This document shows, piece by piece, positions 53,224 to 63,216 of a DNA stretch of 64,000 bases. Every line of letters starts with the position of its first letter. The first letter of the stretch is position 1. Below the pieces are notes generated by a model. That model saw nothing but the letters and a program-made list of their open reading frames with translations, was not told where the DNA came from and did not search any database. Origin of the DNA: Nostoc sp. ATCC 53789 (GTDB lineage Bacteria > Cyanobacteriota > Cyanobacteriia > Cyanobacteriales > Nostocaceae); contig NZ_CP046703.1 of the NCBI RefSeq assembly GCF_009873495.1, positions 930,001-994,000 on the forward strand, read 5' to 3'. The position numbers and the translations under genes are program-made.

Positions 53224-54237
53224 ATGAATCCTAAAGTATCCGTCATTATTCCTGCTTACAATACTGAAGCTTATATTGCGAAGGCGATACAGTCAGCCTT
53301 AGAGCAAACGCTCCATGATATTGAAGTCATCATAGTCGATGATGGTTCAAGTGATAAAACTGTAGAAGTCGCTAAAAGTTTTACTGACCAACGCCTCAAA
53401 GTAATAGTTAATCAACAAAACCTTGGAGTTTCTGCTGCGCGTAATCGTGCCATCAAAGCAGCTAAAGGAGAATGGGTTGCTGTTCTTGATTCAGATGACT
53501 GGTATGCTCCTGAAAGATTAGAAAAACTTCTGTTGCTGGCAGCGAAAACAAATGCAGACATAATTGCTGACGATCTCTATTTAATCCACGATGGCGCAAC
53601 ATCTCCTTGGAGTACATTTATTCAAGAAAATGGAGAGTATCTAGATGAAGCTCTCCAAATTGATCTCATTTCATTTGTAAAAAGTGGTGTCTATGGAGAA
53701 CCAGTGTTGCCTTTTGGTTTAAGCAAGCCTATATTCAAACGAGAATTTTTGGTTAAGCACGGCATTCTGTACGATGAAAGTGTGAGCATAGCTGAAGATT
53801 TTTGGTTTGATGTGGAATGCCTCATCAATGGTGCCCGCTTTTTTATTGTGCCAGAACCCTATTATTTCTACCGCTCACGCCCTATTTCTCTTGTACGTCA
53901 AAGTATATTATCACGTCTAAATCAATGCTGCATAGCTACTAATTCTTTCATGCAACAAGAAAGGGTGAAAAACAATCCAGCTTTAATGCTTGCTCTATCT
54001 TATAATCTTGCATCCTATAAAAAACATCTAGCTTACTATCAAGTTGTAGTGCCTATAAAGCAAAGAAGATGGTTAACAGCATTAAGAGAAATCATGAAAA
54101 ATCCGCACTTCTTTTCTGTTTTTATTTCCCAGTTGAACAATATTATTAAACGTCGAATACAATACTATGTAATGGGTAATAAATCAGTTTTTGATATGTC
54201 TTATAACCTACAGAAAAAACGAACAATAGCGAATTGA
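53224..54237 (+). CDS. Glycosyltransferase family 2
   Basis: A 337-residue GT-A fold transferase. The N-terminus KVSVIIPAYNTEAYIAKAIQSALEQT, VIIVDDGSSDKTVEVAKSF, the NLGVSAARNRAI motif and the DxD-type ending of AVLDSDDWYAPERLEKL are diagnostic. The later EDFWFDVECL likely holds the catalytic base. It adds a sugar from a nucleotide sugar to a cell-surface glycan or glycolipid; the specificity is unknown. The start has GGAG 9 nt upstream. No other glycan genes are adjacent, so it seems to be a single acquisition or part of a dispersed set. Confidence 0.9.
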   Translation: MNPKVSVIIPAYNTEAYIAKAIQSALEQTLHDIEVIIVDDGSSDKTVEVAKSFTDQRLKVIVNQQNLGVSAARNRAIKAAKGEWVAVLDSDDWYAPERLEKLLLLAAKTNADIIADDLYLIHDGATSPWSTFIQENGEYLDEALQIDLISFVKSGVYGEPVLPFGLSKPIFKREFLVKHGILYDESVSIAEDFWFDVECLINGARFFIVPEPYYFYRSRPISLVRQSILSRLNQCCIATNSFMQQERVKNNPALMLALSYNLASYKKHLAYYQVVVPIKQRRWLTALREIMKNPHFFSVFISQLNNIIKRRIQYYVMGNKSVFDMSYNLQKKRTIAN

Positions 54238-55112
54238 TATTATCACAATTTCATGCGTAAATAATACATTTTTACCTAGTTATAATAAGTCTGAAGGTTA
54301 AAACCTGGTCAAGCAATAAGTATTTGTTGTTATCCCTACTAAACAAAACAAAGGCAGAAGACAGTTTTGCTGGAAGTAGAATGAAAGTGTTAATCAAGTA
54401 AAACTTTAGTTGTGAGTCATTGACCACTAAAATCACAGTTACAAATCCTAGCAAACTAGAGAACTTTTTATGAGACACAAGGGCTTGGAGCTGATAAAAG
54501 CTAGACAGGAAGCCCTCATCTCTTTCTTTGATGCTTTATTGATATTCAAAACTCTGACTCATCACTCAGTTATCATAACTCTGTAGTGAGTGTGGTAGTT
54601 CCCAATTAAGATTTTTGGCAGATGCTAGAGTTATCTATTGACTCAAAATTGGGCAAACTAAAACTACAACATAATTAAAGTGCAAAATGATATGAAGCTT
54701 CATTATCTACTCTTTCCGCTTGTTTGCTCTGGCATATTGCACCAGTTGTAATTACCATCTCTGTTGCAAACTACCACAGGATGGCTGCAATCTTCTAAAA
54801 GAGGGCTAGAAAAAGCTAGTATAGCACTGCGTAAATGTACTTACTATCTTAATTAAACAAGACTTGGGGCAAAATCCTCTTCTTAAAGGTAGGCAAATTT
54901 CCACCCCAGTGTACTAGCACAGAACTGTGTAGATAGAGCAACGATTGGAAATCATCCAACAGCCTATCCTATAAGCTTTTTATTTTTTGACTTCTATTTC
55001 TGCCTTATGGTACGAATCTAGAAAGTCATTTCTGGGCGCAATAATTCAGATATAGTTTGAATGCACTTTTTCTCCTAAACACTTACAACCTGCTTTTGGA
55101 TTCAAATTCTCT
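54238..55112. other. 875-nt gene-free AT-rich stretch
   Basis: No ORF with a ribosome site or recognisable product on either strand, no tandem repeat and no strong hairpin. It lies upstream of the Ser/Thr kinase and should contain its promoter. Confidence 0.4.
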
Positions 55113-56666
55113 ATGTCAGACCCCAACATTGGTCGCTTACTCAGCAAACGCTACCAACTCCAGGAGTTAATCGGTACTGGAGCAATGGGTCGAGTTTATC
55201 GTGCTAAAGATACTTTGTTGGGAGGTGTACCTGTCGCGGTTAAGTTTCTCGCTCTATCAATTCAAAATGAAAAGATGCGATTGCAAGACCGCTTTGAGCG
55301 AGAAGCAAAAACCTGTGCTTTACTAGGTCAAAAAAGTATCCACATTGTCCGAGTTATGGACTATGGCGTAGATGAGAATAATACCCCGTTCTACGTCATG
55401 GAATATCTACAAGGACAAAGCCTAAACAATATTATTCGTAAGCAACGACTGCCTTTACCAAGATTTCTGAGTATGGCGCGTCAACTAAGTCTGGGGTTAC
55501 AGTGCGCTCATGATGGCATCCCAGTTGAGGGCACAATTTGCCCAATTATCCATCGGGATGTCAAGCCAAGCAATATGCTGGTGATTCAAGATCCCAGTTT
55601 CGGAGAATTGGTCAAGGTTCTAGATTTTGGTATTGCTAAGTTATTACAGTCGGATGGCGACCATACAAAATTCTATTTGGGGACATTGGCTTATTCTTCT
55701 CCCGAACAGATGGAGGGTAAGGAATTAGACAACCGTGCTGATATTTATAGTTTGGGTGTAATGATGTTTGAGATGCTCACAGGCAAAATGCCACTAGTGG
55801 CACAAACTCATTCTTTTGGAGCATGGTATAAAACACATCACTATCAAAAACCACGTTCTTTTGCTGAGGTTGCACCTGGGTTAGAACTACCAAAAGAAAT
55901 CGAAAATTTGGTGATGAGTTGTCTCGCTAAGGTAGCACGCGATCGCCCCCAGAGTATCAACGAAATCCTGAGAGTTCTAGCATCTCTAGAAAAACCTGAG
56001 CATACACGCAAAGTTAAGCAAGATAGCTATGCCCTAATTCCTACTACTACGGCTAGTCCTGAGCTTGAACAAAAGACTAAAGCCGATTTGCGGGCATCCT
56101 TGTTTAACGATGAAATCGCTCGTGCTATTTCTTGGCCTCAAAATAAACCAATTGCCGATATTGTGTTTCCTCAGTCCATTCAAAGCAATGGGGAGGTTTT
56201 ACCAGCGCTATGGGTGATGCTACCGCAAGAAGAAATTCAGAAGCGCTTACTCTGTACCCGCTATAACCAATTTCTTTTTATTTCTATTCCCCATCCCATG
56301 TTGCTATGGATTACTGTCATCTACAACCGCAAGCATGGTGCCAAATGGTTACCTTACTACCTTGATCTTAAAACCAGTCTTGGTCAAGAAATTACTCGGT
56401 TATTACAGCACACAGGTTACTACCGACTGTTGTTCTTTGCACGAGAAACACCAAATCGCTGTACACACATCTTACCTTCCAGCGTCGCTTCTGCCCAGCG
56501 TCAACGACTGCAAGAGTGGGTCGCAATGAGCAACACATTGATGTCTTCTGCCGACCCGCAAATGAGTAAAAGCTTGCTCAAAAGCGAGTACGAAAAAATC
56601 AAGCCTCAAATTCTGGCAAAACTGGAAAGCATTGATACAGATTCTCCATACGATCTTTCCAGCTAA
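55113..56666 (+). CDS. Serine/threonine protein kinase with an uncharacterised C-terminal domain
   Basis: A 517-residue Hanks-type kinase. Residues 12-285 hold the ATP loop IGTGAMGRVYRAKD, Lys in VAVKFL, the catalytic HRDVKPSNML, DFGIAKLL, the activation-end YSSPEQM and the RADIYSLGVMMFEML. Residues ~320-517 form a separate domain (DLRASLFNDEIARAISWPQNK, then a beta-rich region and a helical end) that I do not recognise; no membrane helix is seen, so the enzyme is probably soluble. A PP2C gene lies 1.3 kb away on the other strand and could be its counterpart, though this is only position. Confidence 0.9.
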   Translation: MSDPNIGRLLSKRYQLQELIGTGAMGRVYRAKDTLLGGVPVAVKFLALSIQNEKMRLQDRFEREAKTCALLGQKSIHIVRVMDYGVDENNTPFYVMEYLQGQSLNNIIRKQRLPLPRFLSMARQLSLGLQCAHDGIPVEGTICPIIHRDVKPSNMLVIQDPSFGELVKVLDFGIAKLLQSDGDHTKFYLGTLAYSSPEQMEGKELDNRADIYSLGVMMFEMLTGKMPLVAQTHSFGAWYKTHHYQKPRSFAEVAPGLELPKEIENLVMSCLAKVARDRPQSINEILRVLASLEKPEHTRKVKQDSYALIPTTTASPELEQKTKADLRASLFNDEIARAISWPQNKPIADIVFPQSIQSNGEVLPALWVMLPQEEIQKRLLCTRYNQFLFISIPHPMLLWITVIYNRKHGAKWLPYYLDLKTSLGQEITRLLQHTGYYRLLFFARETPNRCTHILPSSVASAQRQRLQEWVAMSNTLMSSADPQMSKSLLKSEYEKIKPQILAKLESIDTDSPYDLSS

Positions 56667-57142
56667 GAATAATTTCTTAATATTACATGTAATATATGTA
56701 GCTAAGAGCTACTAACCCAAAGAATGTAAACTTTTATAAACAAAATATATATAAAGATGTAAGTTCTAGTTATATGTATAAAGAGTGAAAACGCGATCTG
56801 CAAAATCAGGCATGTCTAGGTTATCTCTGAGTATTCTTGTGTACATATTTCAAAGAGTTGTAAATATTACGCAGGTGTAATTCTCTGAGCAGACAAAAGA
56901 GACAGTAAAAAAGTTTTGCTCAAGTGAACGGTAAGTTTAGCCTGCAAAGCTAAAGTTATGTCTAGACTCCAGCAGATGTGCAGTCGAAAGTTTTACTAGT
57001 TGTTAGTTAATTTATTGAATTGAATTCTTGCGCCGCTCTTTTGGAATTGTTTATCGAAGTTGACGCCCCGACATCCCCAGCTCTTTTCCTCCTTGGAACC
57101 AAGCAAGAGAAGGAGGTCGTCCACTGCGACAGTAGAACGACT
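56667..57142. other. Gene-free spacer between the kinase and nblA
   Basis: AT-rich with no supported ORF. It contains the 3' ends of the convergent kinase and nblA genes. No strong terminator stem is evident. Confidence 0.4.
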
Positions 57143-57340
57143 CTATGCCATAGTGGAACCGGAATCTAAGCCCCACTGATGTTTAAGAAGCTCCTGATAA
57201 GTTGCCTCGCGCACTACCATTTGCTCATAGAGCTTTACTAAAAAGTCTTTAGCTTGGTCGTGGCTCATATTCTGCACTTGAGTGGCAAATGAGCAGATGC
57301 TGAATTGCTGTTCCAAGGATAGTTTCATTGGTTGGTTCAT
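57143..57340 (-). CDS. nblA: Phycobilisome degradation protein NblA
   Basis: I place the start at ATG 57338-57340, with GGAG 7 nt upstream, giving the usual 65 residues. The sequence MNQPMKLSLEQQFSICSFAT continues with SHDQAKDFLVKLYEQMVVRE and LLKHQWGL, the full NblA pattern. NblA binds phycobiliproteins and recruits Clp protease so that phycobilisomes are dismantled under nitrogen starvation, including in differentiating heterocysts. The same frame extends upstream to an ATG at 57425-57427 that has an even better ribosome site (GGAGGAAC), so a 94-residue form with a 29-residue N-terminal extension is possible. Confidence 0.93.
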   Translation of the reverse strand: MNQPMKLSLEQQFSICSFATQVQNMSHDQAKDFLVKLYEQMVVREATYQELLKHQWGLDSGSTMA

Positions 57341-58011
57341 ATTTAACTCCGTAAAAAAACGCGTAAAGGTGATATCGCTTACAGAAGTCCAAATGGGATA
57401 ATAATTGGACTTGTATGTGTCCAACATTTGTTCCTCCGTATTAAGAAAGATAACAATTGTTTGACACGTTGCCCACATCCTAAGTGTGGATTTTTTTTGA
57501 TATGATATCTTGCACCTAATCCTGCTGATATACTACCCAAGTCAGCCGAGCCGTATTCCGGAAAATAAGCTCTGTTTGAACTAAGTGTAGATATAACTAC
57601 CTCTCAACCATTTCTGTTTTGCACTAATCTCTTTTGAGGAGATAAGCAGATTTTGTCCTGAGTCCTATACGTTTTCCTGTTTGAGAAAAACATAAGATAC
57701 TCTGTCTCCACAAATAAATATGGAGGAAGCTTTGAAAGCTAGGACTTTCAGGAGGTTGGGGAATGAATGGTAATAAGCGTGAATTATAGTCGCTCTACCT
57801 TATTATGTGCAAGATGTCAATTTATCAATTTGATGCAAATTCAGCCTCATTAGGTGACTTTGGAGGCTAAAAATATTTGTATCAAATTGTAAAAACTAAA
57901 AATGCTCGTACTGAACAAATTGCTGAGTATATCTACCAGAATTGTCATTTGTCATTTGTTAGTTGTCCTTTATTTAAGGTTACTAAGCATCGACTAATGA
58001 CCAATGACTAT
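57341..58011. promoter_or_regulatory. nblA upstream region
   Basis: Apart from the possible N-terminal extension of nblA (57341-57427) there is no gene up to the PP2C stop at 58,012. nblA genes are typically induced by nitrogen loss through NtcA, but I found no exact GTA-N8-TAC site here. Heptamer repeats (ATTTGTC, ATGACCA) occur at about 57942-58010 next to the PP2C stop. Confidence 0.4.
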
Positions 58012-58737
58012 TTATTCTAGTGAGACGATGACAACTGTGATGTTATCGTGCCCTCCATGCTCCTTAGCAGCCTCAATTAGAGAGATGGCAGCCTTATCAA
58101 GCCAAGGAGCATCTAAGAGACAGCTAGCAATCTTCTGTTCCACAAGTTCTTCTGTAAGACCATCACTACATAAAAGCAAGCGATCGCCAGCTTTGACATC
58201 TAGTGGTTGCACATCAATCTGATGCAAGTCTTCACGCCCCAAACAGCGCGATAATACATGACGAAAAGGATGCGATCGCGCTTCATCTAAGGTTATGTCA
58301 CCGATTTTGATTGCCCGTGCTACCCAAGTGTGGTCTTCTGTTACCTGCTCTAAGTGCGACTCTCGGAAGCGATACAGCCGCGAATCCCCAACATGAGCGC
58401 ACCAGGGCGACTCTGGGGCGCGAAAAATTACTGCTACAACTGTTGTGCCCATATCAGCACGTTCGGGATGATTTTGCTGATCTTGCAAAATCGCTTCATT
58501 GGCACCCCACAAAGCTTGCTCTAGCAGTTCTTGAGAAGATTTAGAAGATTCCCAATTTGCCAGCAAATACGCCTGAATTTCTGCCGTGGCTATGCGGCTT
58601 GCTTCTTCACCTCCAGCATGGCCACCCATTCCATCGGCAACAACAAAAAACCGCCCTTCTGGGTCGACATAGTAAGCATCCTGATTATTAGAACGAATAA
58701 GTCCCGGATCGCTAAAACCCGTGAAATTAAGTTTCAT
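58012..58737 (-). CDS. PP2C-type protein phosphatase
   Basis: A 241-residue PPM/PP2C phosphatase. Motifs are GLIRSNNQDAYYV, FVVADGMGGHAGGEEASRIA (metal Asp), DMGTTVVAVIF, CAHVGDSRLYRFR, LLCSDGLTEELVE and GGHDNITVVIVSL. It removes phosphate from Ser/Thr residues with Mn2+/Mg2+. It probably opposes Hanks kinases such as the one at 55,113. It follows the UbiB/AarF gene by 17 nt on the same strand, so the two are likely cotranscribed. Confidence 0.94.
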   Translation of the reverse strand: MKLNFTGFSDPGLIRSNNQDAYYVDPEGRFFVVADGMGGHAGGEEASRIATAEIQAYLLANWESSKSSQELLEQALWGANEAILQDQQNHPERADMGTTVVAVIFRAPESPWCAHVGDSRLYRFRESHLEQVTEDHTWVARAIKIGDITLDEARSHPFRHVLSRCLGREDLHQIDVQPLDVKAGDRLLLCSDGLTEELVEQKIASCLLDAPWLDKAAISLIEAAKEHGGHDNITVVIVSLE

Positions 58738-58754
58738 AATTTTTTTTGCAACAA

Positions 58755-60476
58755 TTAATACATACGATCGTAACGGTCAAGGCGCAAAAGTAGTCGGATC
58801 AAGATCACTGAAATCACTAGTGCAATTAAACCAGGCAGCAGTGCCCACCAGACATGATTGCTAACTACTAAGATCGTAGCTGAAAGTGTGAAACCACTGA
58901 TTAACAGAGCATAGCTCATTGAGAGTTGAATACTGCTCTGCCTCCGCAATAGCCGTTCAGTTTCTATAGACCGAACGCGGAGGCGCATATCTCCGCGTTC
59001 TAGCTTTTCTAGCGTATCTTCTAATCTACGTGGTAGACCAAAAGCAGTACTACTTACCTGAGCTGCTTGACGACTTAATTCATTAATAAAGGTATTCCCC
59101 TCAGAACCATTCATATCGGTCATAAGCTGCATTGCATAAGGTTTGGCAACTTCCATAAAGTTAAACTCTGGATCTAAACCTTTACCTACTCCTTCTAGGG
59201 TAGAAAAGGCTCGCATCACAAAAGTGAAGGTTGCTGGAAATCTAAATGGCTGATTATAAGCTATTTCATAAAGGTCGTCACTGATTGCCGCCACAGACTG
59301 ATTTTCAAAGGGCTTATCCATGAAATGATCCAGCATGTACTGGACGGAACGCCGCACTGGGCCCATATCATCTGTTGGGGCGATCGCGCCTAAATCGATC
59401 AGAGACTGCACAACGCGATCGCCATCTTTTTGAGCGATGCCAAACAGTGTTTGCATCAGTCCTTCGCGCACGTTGGATTTAATTCGCCCCATCATGCCGA
59501 AATCGTAGAATATTAAAGCCCCACTTGCACTAATGGCAATATTGCCTGGGTGAGGATCGGCATGGAAAAAACCACTATTGAGTAACTGTAGTAAGTAAGC
59601 TTGAGCGCCTTGACGAGCGATCGCCTTTCGATCCAAACCGGCTGCTTCTAAAGCTTCGTATTGGCTAATTTTAATTCCAGGGAGATATTCTAAAGTCAGC
59701 ACTCTGGAACTGGCATAACGCCAATATACTCTTGGGACGTTCACCCAATCGTAGCCGCGAAAATTCCGGCGAAAAGTATCGGCGTTACGACCTTCGTTAA
59801 GATAATCAATTTCTTCCCAAAGAATGCGACAACATTCTTCATAAATACCTAACCAATCTCTTCCACGTCCCCATTTGGGATGGTTTTGAAAGTAGCGGGT
59901 AATTCCCTTGAGAATTTGTAAATCTATTTCAAATAACTTCTTTAATCCAGGACGTTGCACCTTAACAACAACCGATTCTCCACTATGTAGCACAGCTTTG
60001 TGTACTTGTCCCAAGCTAGCAGCAGCTAAGGGAATTGGTTCAAAATTATCGAAGAGTTCAGGAATTTTTTTGCCTAATTCTTTCTCAATGGTCGCTTCTA
60101 CTTGCTCATAGCTAAATGCCGGTACTTTGTCTTGTAATTTGGCTAGTTCTTCTACATATTCACCAGGGAAGATATCAGCACGGGTGGAAAACAGTTGCCC
60201 AACTTTGATGAAGGTTGGGCCTAAATCCAGCAGGGTATTGCGAATCCAGACCGCTTGGGTTTTGCGTCTTGCAGTTTGCTTTACCTCAGTCACGCCACCC
60301 GGATAACTCCAAGATTTGTTGTATAGCCAAAGTTTGAACAATAAGGTCAAGACAAAAGACCAAATGTCCACAAAACGCCGTCTGCTAGAGTATTTTTCCC
60401 GATTCCAACGGTATGCCTTATCTGAATAACCTTGTTCCATATCCTTTTGTGTACCGTTGGTTTGCAACCGAATCAC
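58755..60476 (-). CDS. ABC1/AarF/UbiB-family atypical kinase
   Basis: A 573-residue protein. The KxGQ motif TFIKVGQLFSTRADIFP, the Ala-rich AAASLGQVHKAVL loop, VVKVQRPGLKKLFEID, the catalytic GFFHADPHPGNIAI and YDFGMMGRI are all present, with two hydrophobic helices at the C-terminus (MSYALLISGFTLSATILVV and WWALLPGLIALVISVILI). Such membrane-linked kinase-like proteins support quinone or lipid metabolism. The start is given as GTG 60476; ATG 60440 (MEQGYSDKAYRWN) is an alternative 12 codons in. It is followed by the PP2C gene. Confidence 0.9.
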   Translation of the reverse strand: MIRLQTNGTQKDMEQGYSDKAYRWNREKYSSRRRFVDIWSFVLTLLFKLWLYNKSWSYPGGVTEVKQTARRKTQAVWIRNTLLDLGPTFIKVGQLFSTRADIFPGEYVEELAKLQDKVPAFSYEQVEATIEKELGKKIPELFDNFEPIPLAAASLGQVHKAVLHSGESVVVKVQRPGLKKLFEIDLQILKGITRYFQNHPKWGRGRDWLGIYEECCRILWEEIDYLNEGRNADTFRRNFRGYDWVNVPRVYWRYASSRVLTLEYLPGIKISQYEALEAAGLDRKAIARQGAQAYLLQLLNSGFFHADPHPGNIAISASGALIFYDFGMMGRIKSNVREGLMQTLFGIAQKDGDRVVQSLIDLGAIAPTDDMGPVRRSVQYMLDHFMDKPFENQSVAAISDDLYEIAYNQPFRFPATFTFVMRAFSTLEGVGKGLDPEFNFMEVAKPYAMQLMTDMNGSEGNTFINELSRQAAQVSSTAFGLPRRLEDTLEKLERGDMRLRVRSIETERLLRRQSSIQLSMSYALLISGFTLSATILVVSNHVWWALLPGLIALVISVILIRLLLRLDRYDRMY

Positions 60477-60514
60477 TTGAAAAAGAAGACACTCTGATTC
60501 CTAAACTGTTTTTT

Positions 60515-60585
60515 CTTTAGTGTCATTTGTCATTTGTCATTTGTGAATAATTTTCGACCAATGACCAATGACCAATGACTAAAAT
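60515..60585. repeat. Heptamer STRR array
   Basis: ATTTGTC units and then AATGACC/AATGACT units fill the gap between the UbiB-like start and the stop of the small coiled-coil gene. They belong to the same family as the arrays at 4432-4507, 14961-15025, 37757-37800 and 57942-58010. Confidence 0.7.
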
Positions 60586-60912
60586 TTACGCAGAAGTTCT
60601 GCGATAATGTTGCAATTCTGTGCGTAACAGGGCAATTTCTGCTCGTAATTCATCAATATCTGCTTGCAAGTCACCTGAATCAGAATTGGTTTGTCCACTA
60701 CCTGTAGTAGCTTGACCAGAATTAGCTGCTTCTGCTGACCGATTTGCCCGCTCTAGGACTTCTTCTGTAAACTGGCGCAACTGCTCTCTAGCTTCTGCAT
60801 CAAATTTGCCCAGATCGCTCAAAGCATCGGTCAAGGCGACCTCTAAACGCTCATTAACTACTTCGGCTACTGCTCTGCCTACGAAAAAGGCTTGTACTAG
60901 TGGGTTACTCAT
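60586..60912 (-). CDS. Small conserved cyanobacterial coiled-coil protein (DUF6825-like)
   Basis: A 108-residue acidic protein. The N-terminal part ([51 protein letters not shown]) and the C-terminal coiled coil ([24 protein letters not shown]) are joined by a Ser/Gly/Gln-rich linker. The pattern matches a conserved cyanobacterial and plastid family, recalled as DUF6825, thought to be thylakoid-linked; the function is unknown. It lies upstream of the UbiB-like gene on the same strand. Confidence 0.72.
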   Translation of the reverse strand: MSNPLVQAFFVGRAVAEVVNERLEVALTDALSDLGKFDAEAREQLRQFTEEVLERANRSAEAANSGQATTGSGQTNSDSGDLQADIDELRAEIALLRTELQHYRRTSA

Positions 60913-61050
60913 AAATTTTTGTTACGTTGATCCGCAAGAGAATTATAACTTGCCTGTATGCTTTACGGCTTCTGTTGGGGAGTTAGAGATTTAGAGTTAG
61001 CAATATCTCAATTCAATCATTCACGGAGTTTACAGACATACAAGCGACAG

Positions 61051-62685
61051 CTACACCGGTCTGGAATAACATATATCATGACATTTCAGCAACTCTTGAT
61101 AATATTGCTCTGGTGTATTGGGTAAATAGGTTGTAATTTGCAAGGCTTGCTCTCTCAAGTTGAAACTTTGAGTAATGTTAATCTGACTGAGAAAATCTAA
61201 ATCATGGGAAATGACCCAAATAGCTCCTTGATAGTCATTGATACCTACTACCATTTGTTCAACGGTTTCAATATCTAGGTTATTAGTTGGCTCATCGAGA
61301 ATCAGCAGATCGATTTCTGAGATACTGATCATAGCGATCGCTAATCTTGCCAATTCACCGCCACTCAGCACAGAGGCGCTTTTGTGAACATCATCATATT
61401 TAAAGAGAAAGTGTCCCAACTGTTGACGCAAAAGCTGATAGCTAAGATTAGCATTAGCAGCTTGCATATTTTCCAGAATTGTGTATTTACGATTTATAAG
61501 TTCGTAGCTTTGATCGAGATATACAGCTTTCATCGCTGGTGCAAGCAAAACCTCACCTGAGTCCAAAACTACTGTTTGGTTTTCTATTCCTAAAATAGCC
61601 TTTACCAGACTCGATTTACCAGAACCGTTTGCGCCGATAATGGCTATGCGATCGCCAGAGGACACGTGCAATTGAATATTTTGAATCAATAGACGTTCTG
61701 ATACCCTGAGATTTGCACCCTGGATATTAATGAGATTTCGGCGCTTTTGATTTTTTTCCTCTAGCTGAATACTTGTAACTTTTGTAGTTTTGACTTTTGT
61801 CTCTGCAACCTTTTGATTAGCCTTGGCTACTGCTGCTTCGTGTTTCTTTTTTGCAGTTCCAGTAGACACCTCAGCTTTGGTTTTAATTAGTCCTGCTGCC
61901 ATTCTATCAATACTACCATTCAGAAACTTGGCGCGACCGTTATGTTTAGATTGGGCTGCGCGTTGCTGTTCTTGCATCGCTGTGGTTTGGGTAAGTTTTA
62001 GTTCCTTTCTGGCGATTTCGTGCGATCGCAATGCTGCTTCTAGTTCGATTTGTTTCTGTTCTCGATACTGAGAAAAATTTCCTCCATATACTTTCAAAGC
62101 ATCAGGTGTAAGTTCCCAAGTAACATCTATAACTTGGTCTAAGAAAAAAGGTTTATGTGAGACAATTACAAACGCCCCAGTGAAATTTTGCACAAATTGT
62201 CTTAAGTTTTCTAAAGATTGCAAATCCATGTGGTTAGTTGGCTCATCTAGCAACAGCAAATTGGGCTGTTGAGATAATCCGATTGCTAAAAATAGTTTTG
62301 TCAGTTCTCCACCACTCAAGTTATTAATTGGGAGATAAAGATTAATATTTGTATCGAATTGTGTTTGCAAAATCTCCTCAATCTTCCACCATTCATCAGA
62401 GACGGAAATCAAAAAATCAAGTACTGTTTCTGCTGTAATTTTTTGTCTGATAGTGCTGATTTGTGGCAAATAGTAGACAACACCATTACGCCAAATAGAA
62501 CCTATACTGGGGCGAATTTGACCTGCAAGTATCTTTAATAGAGTTGATTTTCCTATACCATTGCGACCAACTAAAGCAATGCGATCGCCTGCCTCAATAC
62601 TCACCTGGATTTTTTGAAACAAAGTTCTATCTAAGCTGAGTTCGTAAGCTAAATTCTCAGCTAATAATATTGATTTTTTCTGCAT
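61051..62685 (-). CDS. ABC-F family ATPase
   Basis: I place the start at ATG 62683-62685 (MQKKSILLAENLAYEL), with GAGG about 10 nt upstream. About 544 residues contain two ABC ATPase domains: Walker A GRNGIGKST and GANGSGKSS, signatures LSGGELTKL and LSGGELARLA, and Walker B LLLLDEPTNHMD and LLILDEPTNNLD. The domains are joined by a charged Lys/Ala-rich linker, without membrane helices. ABC-F proteins act on the ribosome; the Msr/Vga/Lsa-like subclass protects against antibiotics and others tune translation. Which role this one plays cannot be decided from sequence. It stands alone. Confidence 0.9.
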   Translation of the reverse strand: MQKKSILLAENLAYELSLDRTLFQKIQVSIEAGDRIALVGRNGIGKSTLLKILAGQIRPSIGSIWRNGVVYYLPQISTIRQKITAETVLDFLISVSDEWWKIEEILQTQFDTNINLYLPINNLSGGELTKLFLAIGLSQQPNLLLLDEPTNHMDLQSLENLRQFVQNFTGAFVIVSHKPFFLDQVIDVTWELTPDALKVYGGNFSQYREQKQIELEAALRSHEIARKELKLTQTTAMQEQQRAAQSKHNGRAKFLNGSIDRMAAGLIKTKAEVSTGTAKKKHEAAVAKANQKVAETKVKTTKVTSIQLEEKNQKRRNLINIQGANLRVSERLLIQNIQLHVSSGDRIAIIGANGSGKSSLVKAILGIENQTVVLDSGEVLLAPAMKAVYLDQSYELINRKYTILENMQAANANLSYQLLRQQLGHFLFKYDDVHKSASVLSGGELARLAIAMISISEIDLLILDEPTNNLDIETVEQMVVGINDYQGAIWVISHDLDFLSQINITQSFNLREQALQITTYLPNTPEQYYQELLKCHDICYSRPV

Positions 62686-63216
62686 TATTTCCAAACCTCA
62701 ATTCGCGAACTTCCGCCCGTATGTTTACAGGAATTACGGGATATTAGACACAAAAAACTTAGCCGCAGACACTTACCAAGCGGTTAAATGTAAATATGAA
62801 TGATGACAATATTGTTAGTACATGACTGTGTGAAGTAACCCTGTCAAACTAGTTGCGTTTATTCTTTGTTGACATTAGTTGCTTTGGCGCAACAGGTGTT
62901 TGGTACTACTTCATTTCAGCTATCTCGTTGGAGTTGTGATGAGGTTTGATATTGACTACAGTGTAGCATAAAGGAATTTCGGAAGGGTAGCGATCGCTCG
63001 TTCTCAGTGGTAAATAAAGATTTTTAACCGCAGAGGCGCAGAGAACGCAGAGGTAAGATATTCAGGATAGATTTTTTTATGAAATTGGTTTTGAGATGAT
63101 AGAGCCTGAATTGGACGATTTACCTGTACCCTAAAAATAGGCGATTAGCTACGCGCGATCGCTAACTACGAGACTGTTAAAATAAATCCATAACTACTTG
63201 ATGCCGTATCCATTCT
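62686..63216. other. Gene-free spacer with an AACCGCAGAGGCGC repeat
   Basis: No gene on either strand. A copy of the dispersed AACCGCAGAGGCGCAGAG repeat is at about 63028-63050 and HIP1-like GCGATCGC at 62990 and 63156. Promoters of the ABC-F and Uma2 genes must lie here. Confidence 0.5.

Noticed and set aside
54272..54478. 68-codon minus-strand ORF in the long spacer before the Ser/Thr kinase
   Set aside because: No ribosome site and no recognisable product.
57341..57600. NtcA box upstream of nblA
   Set aside because: No GTA-N8-TAC match found by eye, so none is claimed.
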